From positions 48,189-112,188 of the forward strand of contig JAPOPW010000070.1 of NCBI GenBank assembly GCA_026712715.1: DNA of 64,000 nucleotides, read 5' to 3'. Source of the stretch: Immundisolibacterales bacterium. Its GTDB lineage: Bacteria; Pseudomonadota; Gammaproteobacteria; HK1. How positions within the stretch are numbered: the first letter of the stretch is position 1; every line of letters starts with the position of its first letter. Below the pieces are notes generated by a model. It made no database searches. It was not told the origin of the DNA and worked only from the letters and a program-made list of their open reading frames with translations. Positions 1 to 10,708 of the stretch are shown piece by piece. Made by a program: the position numbers and the translations under genes.

Positions 1-2
1 TC

Positions 3-326
3 ACCGCCTTCGTGCTGTGCGGGGCGCTCGCGGGGCTCACCGGGTTCCTCTTCCTCGCCCGGTTCGGCAACATCACGGTGATCGCGGGAATCGGGCAGGA
101 GCTCAAGTCGGTGGCGGCGGTGGTGGTCGGCGGCATCAACATCTTCGGCGGCTCGGGCAGCGTCCTCGGCGCGGTGCTGGGGGCAAGCCTCATCGACCTC
201 CTCGAGAACAGCCTCATTCGCTCTCTCCAGATCAGCGAGTTCCTGCGGGACGCGCTGCTCGGGATGCTGATCCTGGCCGCGGTCGCGGTCGACAGCGTGC
301 TCATGCGGCGAAGGCGGGACCGGTGA
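3..326 (+). CDS. sugar ABC transporter permease, C-terminal part (RbsC/RhaP-type)
   Basis: The frame is open from the left edge, so this is the C-terminal end of a gene that starts outside the window. The visible ~107 residues carry the conserved end of BPD_transp_2 (RbsC-family) permeases: the stretch [21 protein letters not shown], which packs near the ATPase interface, then a final membrane segment and a basic tail (MRRRRDR). It would form the inner-membrane channel of a carbohydrate importer together with the next permease and the binding protein at 1525. The ATPase gene is presumably upstream, outside the window. The family is certain; the substrate is inferred only from the RhaS-like binding protein. 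Confidence 0.85.
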   Translation, partial: TAFVLCGALAGLTGFLFLARFGNITVIAGIGQELKSVAAVVVGGINIFGGSGSVLGAVLGASLIDLLENSLIRSLQISEFLRDALLGMLILAAVAVDSVLMRRRRDR

Positions 327-328
327 GC

Positions 329-352
329 CGGGGCCGGGGCCGGGGCCGCGGG
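329..352 (+). repeat. short G+C hexanucleotide repeat (GGGGCC-type) between permease genes
   Basis: About three to four copies of a GGGGCC/CCGGGG hexamer lie between the stop of the first permease and the start of the second. It is short and in the intergenic gap. It may be slippage-prone; no function is evident. Confidence 0.5.
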
Positions 353-363
353 AGGCGCGCCCC

Positions 364-1434
364 GTGAACGCACGCATGGACGAACGCGGGTCCCGCTCCC
401 CCAACCCTCCCGACCCAATGGAATCGAGCCGGGCAGGCCCCGCGCCCGCCGCCGCCCGGCTTGCCGCCGCCCTCGGGGCGCGGGTGCGGAGCTGGGAAGG
501 ATTCCTCGCGGTGCTGCTGCTGTGCATCATCGCGATGAACGCCCTCACCTCCCCGTCCTTCCTCACCGCCGAGAATCAGGTCAACCTCTTCGCCCTCTCG
601 ATCGAAAAGGTCATCGTCGCCCTCATCATGACCTTCGTCATCCTGAACGCGGAGATCGACCTTTCCGTGGCGTCGATGATGGGACTTTCCGCCTGCGCGC
701 TCGGCTGGCTGGTTCAGCAGGGCGTTCCCATGCCGGTCGCGATCCTGGCCTGCCTTTTCATCGGGATGCTCGGCGGCGCGTTCAACGGGTTCTGGATCAC
801 CGTCGTGGGCCTCCCGTCCCTGGTGGTGACCCTCGCGATGCTGATCGGCTTCCGGGGCCTCGCCCGGGTGCTGGTCGAGGACCGCTCCATCAAGGAGTTC
901 CCGGCGTGGTTCGAGGCGCTCGGCCAGCAGCCCCTGGTCGGACCGTTCCCGCTCTCCCTCATCATCTTCTTCGCCCTGCTGGTGCTCGCGGTGGTGGTGC
1001 TCCGGTACAGCGGATTCGGCCGGCAGGTCTACGTCATCGGCATCAACCTCGAGGTGGCCCGCTACTCCGGGATCAACGTCGCGCGGGTCAAGATGCTGCT
1101 CTTCACCACCTCCGGTTTTCTCTCCGCCCTCGCCGGCATCCTCTTCGCGGCCCGCCTCGGCACGGTCCGCGGCGACATGGGTCTTGGCTTCGAGCTCGAC
1201 ATCATCACCATCGTGCTGCTCGGGGGGGTGAGCATATTCGGGGGCGCCGGTTCCGTCTACGGGGTCATCCTGTCGATCCTCATCGTGCTGTACCTGCGCA
1301 ACGGGATGTCGCTCAGCAACATCACCGGGCACCTGCAGACCGGGGTCATTGGCGTCCTGCTGATCCTGTCGGCTATGATTCCGAACGTGCGGAGCTTTCT
1401 CGCCCATGTGGTCCGCCCGGGGCGCCTCCGTTAG
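364..1434 (+). CDS. sugar ABC transporter permease (RbsC/RhaQ-type)
   Basis: A 356-residue BPD_transp_2 family inner-membrane permease with about nine or ten hydrophobic segments after a ~55-residue polar, proline-rich N-terminus. Family hallmarks are [12 protein letters not shown] near residue 98 and the [17 protein letters not shown] stretch near residue 290, the equivalent of the motif in the preceding gene. Two dissimilar permeases in a row followed by a binding protein is the arrangement of rhamnose-type (RhaPQS) systems. The frame opens at a GTG at 364; an in-frame ATG at 376 is an alternative, and the long polar N-terminus makes a later start possible. It is co-directional with the genes on both sides and probably co-transcribed with them. 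Confidence 0.9.
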   Translation: MNARMDERGSRSPNPPDPMESSRAGPAPAAARLAAALGARVRSWEGFLAVLLLCIIAMNALTSPSFLTAENQVNLFALSIEKVIVALIMTFVILNAEIDLSVASMMGLSACALGWLVQQGVPMPVAILACLFIGMLGGAFNGFWITVVGLPSLVVTLAMLIGFRGLARVLVEDRSIKEFPAWFEALGQQPLVGPFPLSLIIFFALLVLAVVVLRYSGFGRQVYVIGINLEVARYSGINVARVKMLLFTTSGFLSALAGILFAARLGTVRGDMGLGFELDIITIVLLGGVSIFGGAGSVYGVILSILIVLYLRNGMSLSNITGHLQTGVIGVLLILSAMIPNVRSFLAHVVRPGRLR

Positions 1435-1524
1435 TCTCTCCGGCCGCCCCTGCGGTTGGACGGTCGGGACATTCATTGCGCAGTCGAAGCGGCGTAGCCA
1501 CCGCCCAGATTTCAGGAGAAATAC

Positions 1525-2565
1525 GTGAAATTCAATAAATTACTGACCCTGTCAGCCGTCGTCGCAGCCCTCGGCGCAGGCCCCGCCCACGCCGAGGTCA
1601 TGGCCGAGAAGGGCAAGAAGGCGAACCTCGTGCTCGTGCCGAAGTTCATCGGCATCCTGGTGTTCGACCAGGCTCACGACGGCGCCCGGGAAGCGCACGA
1701 GGAGCTCGGAAACCCGGGCACCCTGGAATTCATCGGGCCGACTCCGGAGAACAGCGTCGCCGGACAGATCGAGATCGTGACCACCGCCACCACCCAGGGG
1801 CAGGACGGCGTCATGCTCTCGAACAACTCCGGGGACCAGATCGTCCCCGCCGCCAAGGCGGCGCGCGAGAAGGGGCTGACCCTCGTCACCTGGGACTCCC
1901 AGATCCCGTCCGCCGAGGGCGAGCAGGTGTTCGTGGCCCAGGTCGACTTCGATCAGACCGGGGTGGTGATGGCCGACATGGCGCTCAGCATCCTCGGGGA
2001 GGAAGGCGGCGACTTCGCGATCCTCTCCGCGACACCGGACGCCGCCAACCAGAACTCCTGGAATGCGGCCATGCAGAACGCCCTCCAGGAGGAGAAGTAC
2101 GCGGGGCTCAATCTCGTCGACATCGTCTACGGTGACGACCAGTCGGAGAAGAGCTACAACCAGGCCCTCGCCCTCATCGACAAGTACCCGAACATGAAGC
2201 TCATCATGGCCCCGACGACGGTGGGCATCGTCTCCGCCTCGAAGGCGCTTCAGGACGAGGACCTGTGCGACCAGATCAAGGTGAGCGGGCTCGGCCTCCC
2301 GGCGGAGATGGTGAGCTACACGTTGAACGGCTGTGCCCCGGAGTTCGCGCTCTGGAGCTTCGTCGACCTCGGCTACCTCACGTACTACGTGACCTACCTC
2401 ATCGCCACCGGGCAGATTGAGGGCGTCGAGGGCGAGACCTTCAACGCCGGGCGCATGGGCACGTACACCATCCACAAGGATCCGACCCGCGAGAACGGAC
2501 TGCGGGTGCTGATGGGACCGTTCTCGGTCTACAACAAGGACAACGTGGAGGCGGACGCGAGCTGA
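1525..2565 (+). CDS. periplasmic sugar-binding protein (RhaS-like)
   Basis: A 346-residue periplasmic binding protein of the Peripla_BP_4 family. The GTG start at 1525 is supported by AGGAG at 1514-1518. Residues 1-23 form a signal peptide ending AHA, followed by the mature protein beginning EVMAEKGKK. The body shows the family pattern ([20 protein letters not shown], then QDGVMLSNN and TWDSQIPS), closest to rhamnose/autoinducer-2-type binding proteins. It should deliver a sugar, perhaps a deoxy-sugar, to the two upstream permeases. It is followed by a strong hairpin (2607-2641), typical after a highly expressed binding-protein gene. The sugar itself cannot be named from sequence alone. Confidence 0.88.
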   Translation: MKFNKLLTLSAVVAALGAGPAHAEVMAEKGKKANLVLVPKFIGILVFDQAHDGAREAHEELGNPGTLEFIGPTPENSVAGQIEIVTTATTQGQDGVMLSNNSGDQIVPAAKAAREKGLTLVTWDSQIPSAEGEQVFVAQVDFDQTGVVMADMALSILGEEGGDFAILSATPDAANQNSWNAAMQNALQEEKYAGLNLVDIVYGDDQSEKSYNQALALIDKYPNMKLIMAPTTVGIVSASKALQDEDLCDQIKVSGLGLPAEMVSYTLNGCAPEFALWSFVDLGYLTYYVTYLIATGQIEGVEGETFNAGRMGTYTIHKDPTRENGLRVLMGPFSVYNKDNVEADAS

Positions 2566-2578
2566 GGGCCCGGCCCGG

Positions 2579-2641
2579 CCGGGAGCCGCGCTCCCGGTCC
2601 CGGTCCCCGGAAGCCGGCGGCGGGGTGCCGCCGGCTTCCGG
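2579..2641 (+). terminator. tandem hairpins after the sugar-binding protein gene
   Basis: Two stem-loops follow the stop codon. The first has 8-bp arms (2579-2586 and 2590-2597) with a 3-nt loop. The second has perfect 15-bp arms (2607-2621 and 2627-2641) around a 5-nt GGGGT loop. No long T-tract follows, so this is a strong attenuator or RNA-stabilising structure rather than a textbook intrinsic terminator. It separates the transporter from the hydrolase gene at 2680. Confidence 0.65.
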
Positions 2642-2679
2642 AATTCCGCTGGCCCGGGTCATCGGTGGGGACAAGCTGA

Positions 2680-3609
2680 ATGAAGCTCTGGGACCCGCAC
2701 TTCCACCTCTGGGACGTGTCACCGGGGACGACCACCGGTCACGACCCGAGCCAGCTCTTCGCGGCCGATGGCGACCCGCTCTACGACCGGGCGCGCTACG
2801 AATCGGATCTGGCCGTCGAGGGATTCGAGCTCACCGGCGGCGCCCTCGTCGAGGCGGTCAGCGTCTGTCACGTCGAGGTGGACGGCCCGCGCTTCGCCCG
2901 GGCATGCGTCGCCGAAGCGCGCTGGGTCTCCTCGCAGCTCGCTCCGCCACCCCTGGACTATGTCGTCGTCGCCTCCGCGGCGCTCGAGGATACCGAGCTG
3001 CCCGCGATCCTTCGCGATCTCGCGGACTGCGAGGGAATTCGAGGAATTCGGCAAATCGTGAACCACGAGCCGTCCTGGCCACGCAACGAGCGGCGCGGCG
3101 ACCTTCTCGATCGCCCGGCCTGGCAGGGCGGACTCGCGCGGCTCGAGGAATTCGGACTTTCCTTCGATCTCCAGCTGAACCCGCACCAGTTCCGCAAGGC
3201 CGCCCGTCTGCTCGCCCGCCATCCCGGGATCCCCGTCGTCATCGGCCACCTGGGAAGCCCCACCCTCGATGACCTCCGCGAAGGGAGGGGGTATTGGGAC
3301 GGACTCGAGGCCCTCGCCGACCTCGAGCAGGCGTATCTCAAAATCTCGATGCTCTCGTACCCGGATCCGCAATGGGATCGGAACCCGCTCGTGCGCGAAT
3401 CGGTGCATCGGGCCCTCGAGCTCTTCGGCGTGGACCGGTGCATGTTCGCGTCGAACTTCCCGGTCGAGAAGCACGTCGGGTGGCCGGTCGATCGCCTGTA
3501 CGCCGCATTTCGGGGCCTTGTCTCACGCTTCGACGAATCCGACCGGCAGCGCCTGTTCGCGGACAACGCTCGACGGGCCTATCGGGCTCCCGAGCACCCG
3601 TCCCCTTGA
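2680..3609 (+). CDS. amidohydrolase-family metal-dependent hydrolase (COG3618, lactonase-like)
   Basis: A 309-residue TIM-barrel hydrolase of the amidohydrolase-2 family. The N-terminus MKLWDPHFHLWD contains the DxHxH metal motif (D5, H7, H9). Other landmarks are GIRGIRQIVN (~120), a VVIGHLG strand (~187) and MFASNFPVEK (~255), where COG3618 proteins characteristically have Asn-Phe-Pro-Val. Members include L-rhamnono- and L-fucono-lactonases. Next to a rhamnose-type transporter and a dehydrogenase, sugar-lactone hydrolysis is a reasonable inference but is not proven; aromatic-acid hydrolases share the fold. The start is ATG 2680. The gene is co-directional with 1525 but separated from it by the hairpins. 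Confidence 0.82.
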   Translation: MKLWDPHFHLWDVSPGTTTGHDPSQLFAADGDPLYDRARYESDLAVEGFELTGGALVEAVSVCHVEVDGPRFARACVAEARWVSSQLAPPPLDYVVVASAALEDTELPAILRDLADCEGIRGIRQIVNHEPSWPRNERRGDLLDRPAWQGGLARLEEFGLSFDLQLNPHQFRKAARLLARHPGIPVVIGHLGSPTLDDLREGRGYWDGLEALADLEQAYLKISMLSYPDPQWDRNPLVRESVHRALELFGVDRCMFASNFPVEKHVGWPVDRLYAAFRGLVSRFDESDRQRLFADNARRAYRAPEHPSP

Positions 3610-3715
3610 TGCGCGCCCGGCGGGGCTCGACGACCCGGCACCCTCACATTCACCGCCGTACGCCCGGATGCGCGATGGCCACGAGACCCGGTCCGGCACA
3701 ACTCGGAGAGATCCC

Positions 3716-4480
3716 ATGCGACTGACGGGCAAGAACGCGATCGTCACCGGAGCCGGAGCCGGAATCGGCCACGCCACCGCCCTGCGGCTCGCCGAGGAAG
3801 GAGCGCGGGTGATGGTCGCCGACCAGGACGAGGAGTCCGGGCGCAAGACCGCCGAAGAGATCCGGCGCGCGGGCGGCGAAGCGTCGTCCTGCCGGACGGA
3901 CGTCTCGGACGCGGCGGCGGTGGAGCGCATGGTTGCGCAGGCGGTGGCGGACTTCGGCTCCGTGAACGTCCTCGTCAACAACGCGGCCGCCTTCGTGTTC
4001 GGCCGGGTCGAGGAAGTCTCGGCAGCGGACTGGGCGAAGGTCCTGGGGGTGAACATCCTCGGCTACACCCACACGGTGCGGGGGGTGCTGCCCCACATGC
4101 GGGAGATCGGGGGAGGGGCCATCGTCAACGTCGCCTCCCAGAGCGGATTCGTCGCCCAGCCGGGCTTCGTGCCGTACAACACATCGAAAGGTGGTGTGAT
4201 GCAGCTCACCCGCTGCCTCGCCATGGACCTCGCGGCGGACAACATCCGGGTGAACGGAGTCTGTCCGGGGCCGATCTACACGCAGGCGAGCGAGCGCCAC
4301 ATGGACTTCATCGGGATCGACCGCGAGGAGGGGCGGCGCATCTTCGGACAGGAGACCCTGCTGAAGCGCATGGGAGAGCCGGTCGAGATCGCCAACGGCA
4401 TTCTCTTTCTGGCCTCGGACGAAGCCTCGTTCATCACCGGCGCCCACCTCGTCATCGACGGCGGCGCCACCATCGACTGA
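3716..4480 (+). CDS. short-chain dehydrogenase/reductase (SDR)
   Basis: A 254-residue classical SDR. It has a Rossmann cofactor motif TGAGAGIG at residues 11-18, NNAA at 88-91, a serine in NVASQSG (~141-143) and the catalytic YxxxK (Tyr154, Lys158). The acidic DQDEE at the end of beta-2 favours NAD+ over NADP+. The open frame continues far upstream, but ATG 3716 is the first start that leaves a normal SDR N-terminus (MRLTGKNAIVTG). It lies just after the hydrolase, so it may oxidise the sugar that the hydrolase then acts on as a lactone. That role is inference from context; SDR substrates cannot be read from sequence. Confidence 0.85.
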   Translation: MRLTGKNAIVTGAGAGIGHATALRLAEEGARVMVADQDEESGRKTAEEIRRAGGEASSCRTDVSDAAAVERMVAQAVADFGSVNVLVNNAAAFVFGRVEEVSAADWAKVLGVNILGYTHTVRGVLPHMREIGGGAIVNVASQSGFVAQPGFVPYNTSKGGVMQLTRCLAMDLAADNIRVNGVCPGPIYTQASERHMDFIGIDREEGRRIFGQETLLKRMGEPVEIANGILFLASDEASFITGAHLVIDGGATID

Positions 4481-4498
4481 AGTGTCAAGGAGAAAGAA

Positions 4499-6100
4499 AT
4501 GATACGGACTCGTTTGCAGGCCACCGCGGTTGCGGCCGCGGCTCTGTGCGGCATCCTCGCCGCCGCCCCCTCCCAGTCGGCAACGTTTCGCTGGGCGTTC
4601 CAGGGCGACGTCCAGACCATGGACCCGCACGGTCTCTTCGAGACGATGACCCTCGGCTTCCAGCGCAGCATCTACGAGGGCCTCGTTGCGCGCGACGACG
4701 ACATGAAGGTCGTCGGCGCCCTCGCGGAGCGGTGGGAGAACGTAGAGCCCGACACGTGGCGCTTCCACCTCCGCAAGGGCATCAAGTTCCACGACGGGTC
4801 GGACTTCGCGGCCGACGACGTGGCGTTCTCCGTCGAACGGATCGGCTCCGAGGGTTCGGACCTCAAGGTCGTTGCCCAGCTCATCCGCGCAACGCGGATC
4901 ATCGACGACCACACCATCGACCTCATCACCCCCGCCCCGAACCCGATCCTTCCGCTCCAGCTCGAGATCTTCTACATCATGGACCGAGGGTGGGCGGAGC
5001 GGAACAACGCCTCGGAAGTGACCAACGTCAAGGGCGGCGACGAGGGCAACTACGCGAACCTCAACGCCAACGGCACCGGGCCCTTCATCCTCGAGTCGCG
5101 GCAGTCCGGGGTGAAGACGGTGCTCGCCGCCAACCCCGACTACTGGGGCGAGATGAAGGGCAATGTCACCGAGGCGGTGTTCACCCCCATCTCCCAGGAC
5201 GCGACCCGGGTCGCGGCCCTCATCTCCGGCAACGTCCACATGGCCTACCCCGTGCCCGTGCAGGACTGGCAGCGTCTTGCGGACGCGGACGGCGTGAAGC
5301 CGCTCACGGGCCCCGAGGCGCGCACCATCTTCCTCGGCTTCGACCAGATCCGCGACGAGCTCCTGTACTCGAACGTCAAGGGCGAGAACCCGATCAAGGA
5401 CCTCAGGGTCCGCCAGGCGTTCATCCAGGCCATCGACATCGAGGCGATCCGGAAAAAGGTCATGCGCGGCGCGAGCGTGCCCGCGGGCCTGATGGTCGCG
5501 CCGCAGATCAACGGGTTCACCGAGGCGCTGAACGACCGGCCGCCCCACGACGTCGCGAAGGCGAAGGAGCTGCTCGCGGAAGCCGGCTGGCCGGACGGCT
5601 TCGAGATCACCATGGACTGCCCCAACGACCGCTACGTCAACGACGAACGGATCTGTCAGGCGGTCGCGTCGATGCTCGCGAAGATCGGGGTGAAGGTGAC
5701 CCTCCTCGCGCAGACCAAGTCGAAGTACTTCGGCAAGGTGCTCGCCCAGAACGACTACGACACGAGCTTCTACCTGCTCGGGTGGACCCCCTCCACATTC
5801 GACAGCCACAACCCCATCTCGGCGCTGATGGCGTGCCGGGGCGGCGAGGACAAGATCGGCGCGTTCAACCTGGGCGGCTACTGCAACCCGCGGATCAACG
5901 AGCTCGCGGCAATGATCCAGTCGGAGACGGACCAGACGAAGCGCCAGGCCATGATCGACGAGGCGTTCGGCATCCACCGGGACGAGGTGGGCCACATCCC
6001 GCTCCACCAGCAGCCCCTTTCCTGGGGCGTGTCGGAGCAGGTGGATCTGGTCCAGCGCCCGGACAACGTGCTCGACCTTCGCTACGTCACCGTGCGATGA
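4499..6100 (+). CDS. peptide/nickel-type ABC transporter substrate-binding protein
   Basis: A 533-residue SBP_bac_5 (DppA/OppA) family periplasmic protein. AAGGAG at 4487-4492 precedes ATG 4499. An Ala-rich signal peptide ends near residue 27 (PSQSA). The family signature LRKGIKFHDGSDFAADDVAF is at about residue 93. It binds peptides or another amine or glycoside ligand and feeds the permeases at 6418 and 7421. It starts 18 bp after the SDR stop, so transcription could run through from the sugar module. A hairpin follows directly (6110-6133). Confidence 0.9.
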   Translation: MIRTRLQATAVAAAALCGILAAAPSQSATFRWAFQGDVQTMDPHGLFETMTLGFQRSIYEGLVARDDDMKVVGALAERWENVEPDTWRFHLRKGIKFHDGSDFAADDVAFSVERIGSEGSDLKVVAQLIRATRIIDDHTIDLITPAPNPILPLQLEIFYIMDRGWAERNNASEVTNVKGGDEGNYANLNANGTGPFILESRQSGVKTVLAANPDYWGEMKGNVTEAVFTPISQDATRVAALISGNVHMAYPVPVQDWQRLADADGVKPLTGPEARTIFLGFDQIRDELLYSNVKGENPIKDLRVRQAFIQAIDIEAIRKKVMRGASVPAGLMVAPQINGFTEALNDRPPHDVAKAKELLAEAGWPDGFEITMDCPNDRYVNDERICQAVASMLAKIGVKVTLLAQTKSKYFGKVLAQNDYDTSFYLLGWTPSTFDSHNPISALMACRGGEDKIGAFNLGGYCNPRINELAAMIQSETDQTKRQAMIDEAFGIHRDEVGHIPLHQQPLSWGVSEQVDLVQRPDNVLDLRYVTVR

Positions 6101-6109
6101 CCGTGGGAT

Positions 6110-6133
6110 GGGAGGGGGCCGTCGCCCCCTCCC
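6110..6133 (+). terminator. hairpin after the peptide-binding protein gene
   Basis: A perfect 10-bp stem (GGGAGGGGGC at 6110-6119, GCCCCCTCCC at 6124-6133) closes a 4-nt CGTC loop, 10 bp after the binding-protein stop codon. There is no T-tract. Its position between binding protein and permease is typical of attenuating or 3'-stabilising structures that raise the binding-protein-to-permease ratio. Confidence 0.6.
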
Positions 6134-6417
6134 GAACCGCTCCGGAGCCCCCTCGATCGACCGCGGCCGTTCCCTCGCGATGCGGGACCCCCGCGGCGCG
6201 CCGGACGGCACCGGACCGCCGCGCAACGGCGCGGCCCACGACCGGGAGGAGAGCGAACCGTCCCGGCGCGACCGATCGGCGGCACGGACCCGGCGCCCGG
6301 CCCCTTCGCCACCCCCCGACCCTCGCGCCGACCGAGCGAAAGCGCTGCGCGCGGATACTCCGGTGGGACGACGTCTCGAGCAACCCGCCCGTCCCGGACC
6401 CTCGGGGGTCTCGCTGA
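6134..6417 (+). other. non-coding gap between peptide-binding protein and permease
   Basis: After the hairpin there are ~280 bp of very G+C-rich sequence with no convincing coding signal, repeat or promoter. It may simply be leader for the permease gene at 6418, which is preceded by GGGGGT. Confidence 0.5.
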
Positions 6418-7404
6418 ATGCCCGCCTTCCTCCTTCGTCGATTCCTTCAGTCGATCGTGGTCATGCTGACCGTGGCCCTGATCGCGTTCGGCCTCTTCCG
6501 CTACGTCGGCGACCCGATCAACAACCTCGTCGGACAGGACACGACCCTCGAGGAACGTGACGAGCTCCGCGAGCGCCTCGGGCTCAACGACGCCTTCATC
6601 GTCCAGTTCGGCCGCTTCGTCCGCGACGTCTCGATCGGCGAGTTCGGGTTCTCCTACCAGCACCGCCGTCCGGTAAGGGAGCTGGTGGCCGAACGGCTGC
6701 CGGCGACCCTCGAGCTCTCCCTGGTCTCCGCCCTGCTCGCCCTCCTCGTGGGAGCCCCCATGGGGGTCTACACGGCGCTTCGCCGGCGCGGATTCGTTTC
6801 CCGCGGCTTCATGACCCTTTCCCTCATCGGAATCTCGCTGCCGACCTTCCTCATCGGCATCCTGCTCATCCTCTTCTTCGGGGTAATCCTGCGCTGGCTG
6901 CCGACGTTCGGCCGCGGCGAAGTCGTCGCCCTCGGCTGGTGGACCACGGGATTCCTGACCGCTTCGGGCCTCAAGTCCCTCGTCATGCCGTCGATCACCC
7001 TCGCCCTCTTCCAGATGACCCTCATCATGCGGCTCATCCGGGCGGAGATGCTGGAGGTGCTCCGGACCGACTTCATCAAGTTCGCCCATGCCCGCGGGCT
7101 TCCCGCCCGTTCCGTGCACTTCCGCCACGCGCTCAAGAACACGATGGTGCCGGTGATCACCATCACCGGTCTGCAGCTCGGCTCCATCATCGCGTTCGCC
7201 ATCATCACCGAGAGCGTGTTCCAGTGGCCGGGCATGGGCCTGCTCTTCATCCAGGCCATCGGCGAGGTCGACATTCCGGTGATGGCCGCCTACCTGGTCC
7301 TCATCGCGTTCTTCTTCGTGGCCATCAACCTCGTCGTCGACGTCCTCTATTTCGTCGTCGACCCGCGCCTTCGCGCGGACAAGGCAACCGCGAACGGGCA
7401 GTAG
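6418..7404 (+). CDS. peptide/nickel-type ABC transporter permease (DppB-like)
   Basis: A 328-residue inner-membrane permease. It opens with the DppB-type N-terminal transmembrane helix (FLQSIVVMLTVALIAFGLF) and ends FFVAINLVVDVLYFVVDPRLR, the classic end of DppB proteins. The ATPase-contact (EAA) region is near residues 220-240 (HARGLPARSVHFRHALKNT). It pairs with the permease at 7421, 16 bp downstream, as the translocation channel. Confidence 0.92.
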   Translation: MPAFLLRRFLQSIVVMLTVALIAFGLFRYVGDPINNLVGQDTTLEERDELRERLGLNDAFIVQFGRFVRDVSIGEFGFSYQHRRPVRELVAERLPATLELSLVSALLALLVGAPMGVYTALRRRGFVSRGFMTLSLIGISLPTFLIGILLILFFGVILRWLPTFGRGEVVALGWWTTGFLTASGLKSLVMPSITLALFQMTLIMRLIRAEMLEVLRTDFIKFAHARGLPARSVHFRHALKNTMVPVITITGLQLGSIIAFAIITESVFQWPGMGLLFIQAIGEVDIPVMAAYLVLIAFFFVAINLVVDVLYFVVDPRLRADKATANGQ

Positions 7405-7420
7405 GGAGCGGCGACGGTCC

Positions 7421-8368
7421 ATGGCGGAAATCCAACCCGCGGGCTCGAACCGAGTCGGCGATCGCCTGCGTCGCGCGATCGAGAGCGACATCTGGTTCAG
7501 CTTCACCCGCTCGCCGGTCACCATGCTGTCGGCGGCGGTCACCGCGATCGCATTCCTTGCGGCGCTGTTCGCACCGTGGATCGCCCCGCACGATCCCTTC
7601 GACCTCGCCAGCATCGACCTCCTGGATGCGAGCCTGCCGCCGGCCTGGATGACGGACGGCGATCCGCGGTTCCTGCTCGGGACCGACGACCAGGGACGCG
7701 ACGTCTTCTCCACGATCATGTTCGGCGCCCGAATCTCGCTCGTCGTCGGGTTCGCGTCGGTGCTCTTCTCCCTCGTGCTCGGAGTCGGGCTCGGTCTCGT
7801 CAGCGGCTACGCCGGCGGCCGGCTCGACGCCTTCATCATGCGGGTCGCGGACGTGCAGCTTTCGTTCCCGGCGATCCTGATCGCGCTCCTGATCGACGGG
7901 GTAGCCCGTTCCGTGCTCCCCCGCGACCACCACGACGAGCTGGCGTTCTACGTCCTCGTCTTCGCGATCGGAGTCTCCGGCTGGGTGCAGTACGCGCGCA
8001 CCGTGCGAGGCTCCACCCTGGTCGAGAAGAACAAGGAATACGTGCAGGCGGCTCGCGTCATCGGCATCCGGCGGAGCACCATCCTGCTTCGGCACATCCT
8101 GCCGAACGTGACGGGGCCCGTGCTGGTCATCGCGACCATCCATCTCGCCGTCGCGATCATCACCGAGGCGACGCTCAGCTTCCTCGGGGTCGGGGTGCCT
8201 CCGACGACCCCTTCGCTCGGCACCCTCATCCGCGTCGGGAACGACTTCCTGTTCTCGGGCGATTGGTGGATCACCATCTTCCCGGGCCTCGCGCTGGTGG
8301 TGCTGGTGCTCGCCGTGAACCTGCTCGGCGACTGGCTCCGCGACGCACTCAACCCGAAGCTGCGCTAA
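7421..8368 (+). CDS. peptide/nickel-type ABC transporter permease (DppC-like)
   Basis: A 315-residue permease with the DppC pattern: an N-terminal helix followed by FAPWIAPHDPFD, LLGTDDQGRDVFSTIMFGARISL (~100) and an EAA loop (AARVIGIRRSTILLRHILPN, ~210). The C-terminus NLLGDWLRDALNPKLR is diagnostic. It starts 16 bp after the upstream permease with GGGAG near 7404, and the ATPase starts 10 bp after it, so the three genes are one operon. Confidence 0.92.
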   Translation: MAEIQPAGSNRVGDRLRRAIESDIWFSFTRSPVTMLSAAVTAIAFLAALFAPWIAPHDPFDLASIDLLDASLPPAWMTDGDPRFLLGTDDQGRDVFSTIMFGARISLVVGFASVLFSLVLGVGLGLVSGYAGGRLDAFIMRVADVQLSFPAILIALLIDGVARSVLPRDHHDELAFYVLVFAIGVSGWVQYARTVRGSTLVEKNKEYVQAARVIGIRRSTILLRHILPNVTGPVLVIATIHLAVAIITEATLSFLGVGVPPTTPSLGTLIRVGNDFLFSGDWWITIFPGLALVVLVLAVNLLGDWLRDALNPKLR

Positions 8369-8378
8369 GGTCGCGGCG

Positions 8379-10112
<1,734 letters not shown>

Positions 10113-10530
10113 GCCTGGCTTGAGCCGTACCGGCCACGGCACCGTGATCGCTTCCAACGTGCGGAACGGGCGCGCGGTACGCACAATCGGCGGCCGGATG
10201 CGGCAAGCCCGTCCGTCCCTGCAACGACGAGAGCTGCACGGACTTCGTCCCTGCCCTGTCCGAGTCGGGGACGAGACGGAGGAAGGTCACGCGGGCTGGC
10301 GGGAGATCTGGTCTCTCTCAAGAACGCCCGAGAGCCGGCGGCATGCCGCGATACGCCGCGACGGACTCCGGCCGCCGCCGAGAGCCTCCTCCGTGACGGC
10401 ACGCCCCGGTATCCGACGCACGGGTACACCGCGCGCCAGGAGCGGTGCCCCCGCGAAGGCCGCCGCCGCTCGCGACCGAGGCCTGAAGCCGGAAGTCCCT
10501 GACGCGAACGAACATCCCCGCAAGTAATTA
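10113..10530. other. non-coding stretch upstream of the pyrophosphatase promoter
   Basis: Roughly 420 bp between the transporter operon and the hppA promoter. Frames are open only because of high G+C, and none has recognisable family features or a convincing ribosome site. No tandem repeat or tRNA-like structure was seen. Confidence 0.5.
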
Positions 10531-10559
10531 TTGGACAAATTTCCGTGATTTGTTAGCAT
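10531..10559 (+). promoter_or_regulatory. sigma-70-type promoter for hppA
   Basis: TTGGAC (10531-10536), a 17-bp spacer, then TAGCAT (10554-10559) preceded by an extended -10 TGT. It lies in a local A+T-rich patch that stands out from the G+C-rich surroundings, and would give a ~140-nt leader before hppA. Confidence 0.6.
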
Positions 10560-10708
10560 TCGCGCGCCCCGGCGCGAGTTCGTTTCGCACCGCAGTTCCC
10601 GCCACGCTCGATTCCAACCGGACGATGGCGGAGTGCGCCAGGGCCTGCGGCCTTCGTACTCGGCGGGGGTCCACCGAATTAGCGGGCGCCACGTTCGGAG
10701 TTTCCCAT

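Noticed and set aside
3650..6226. Very long open frame on the minus strand opposite the SDR and peptide-binding protein
   Set aside because: It is antisense to two well-recognised genes and its sequence is Arg/His/Asp-rich with no family features; high G+C keeps shadow frames open.
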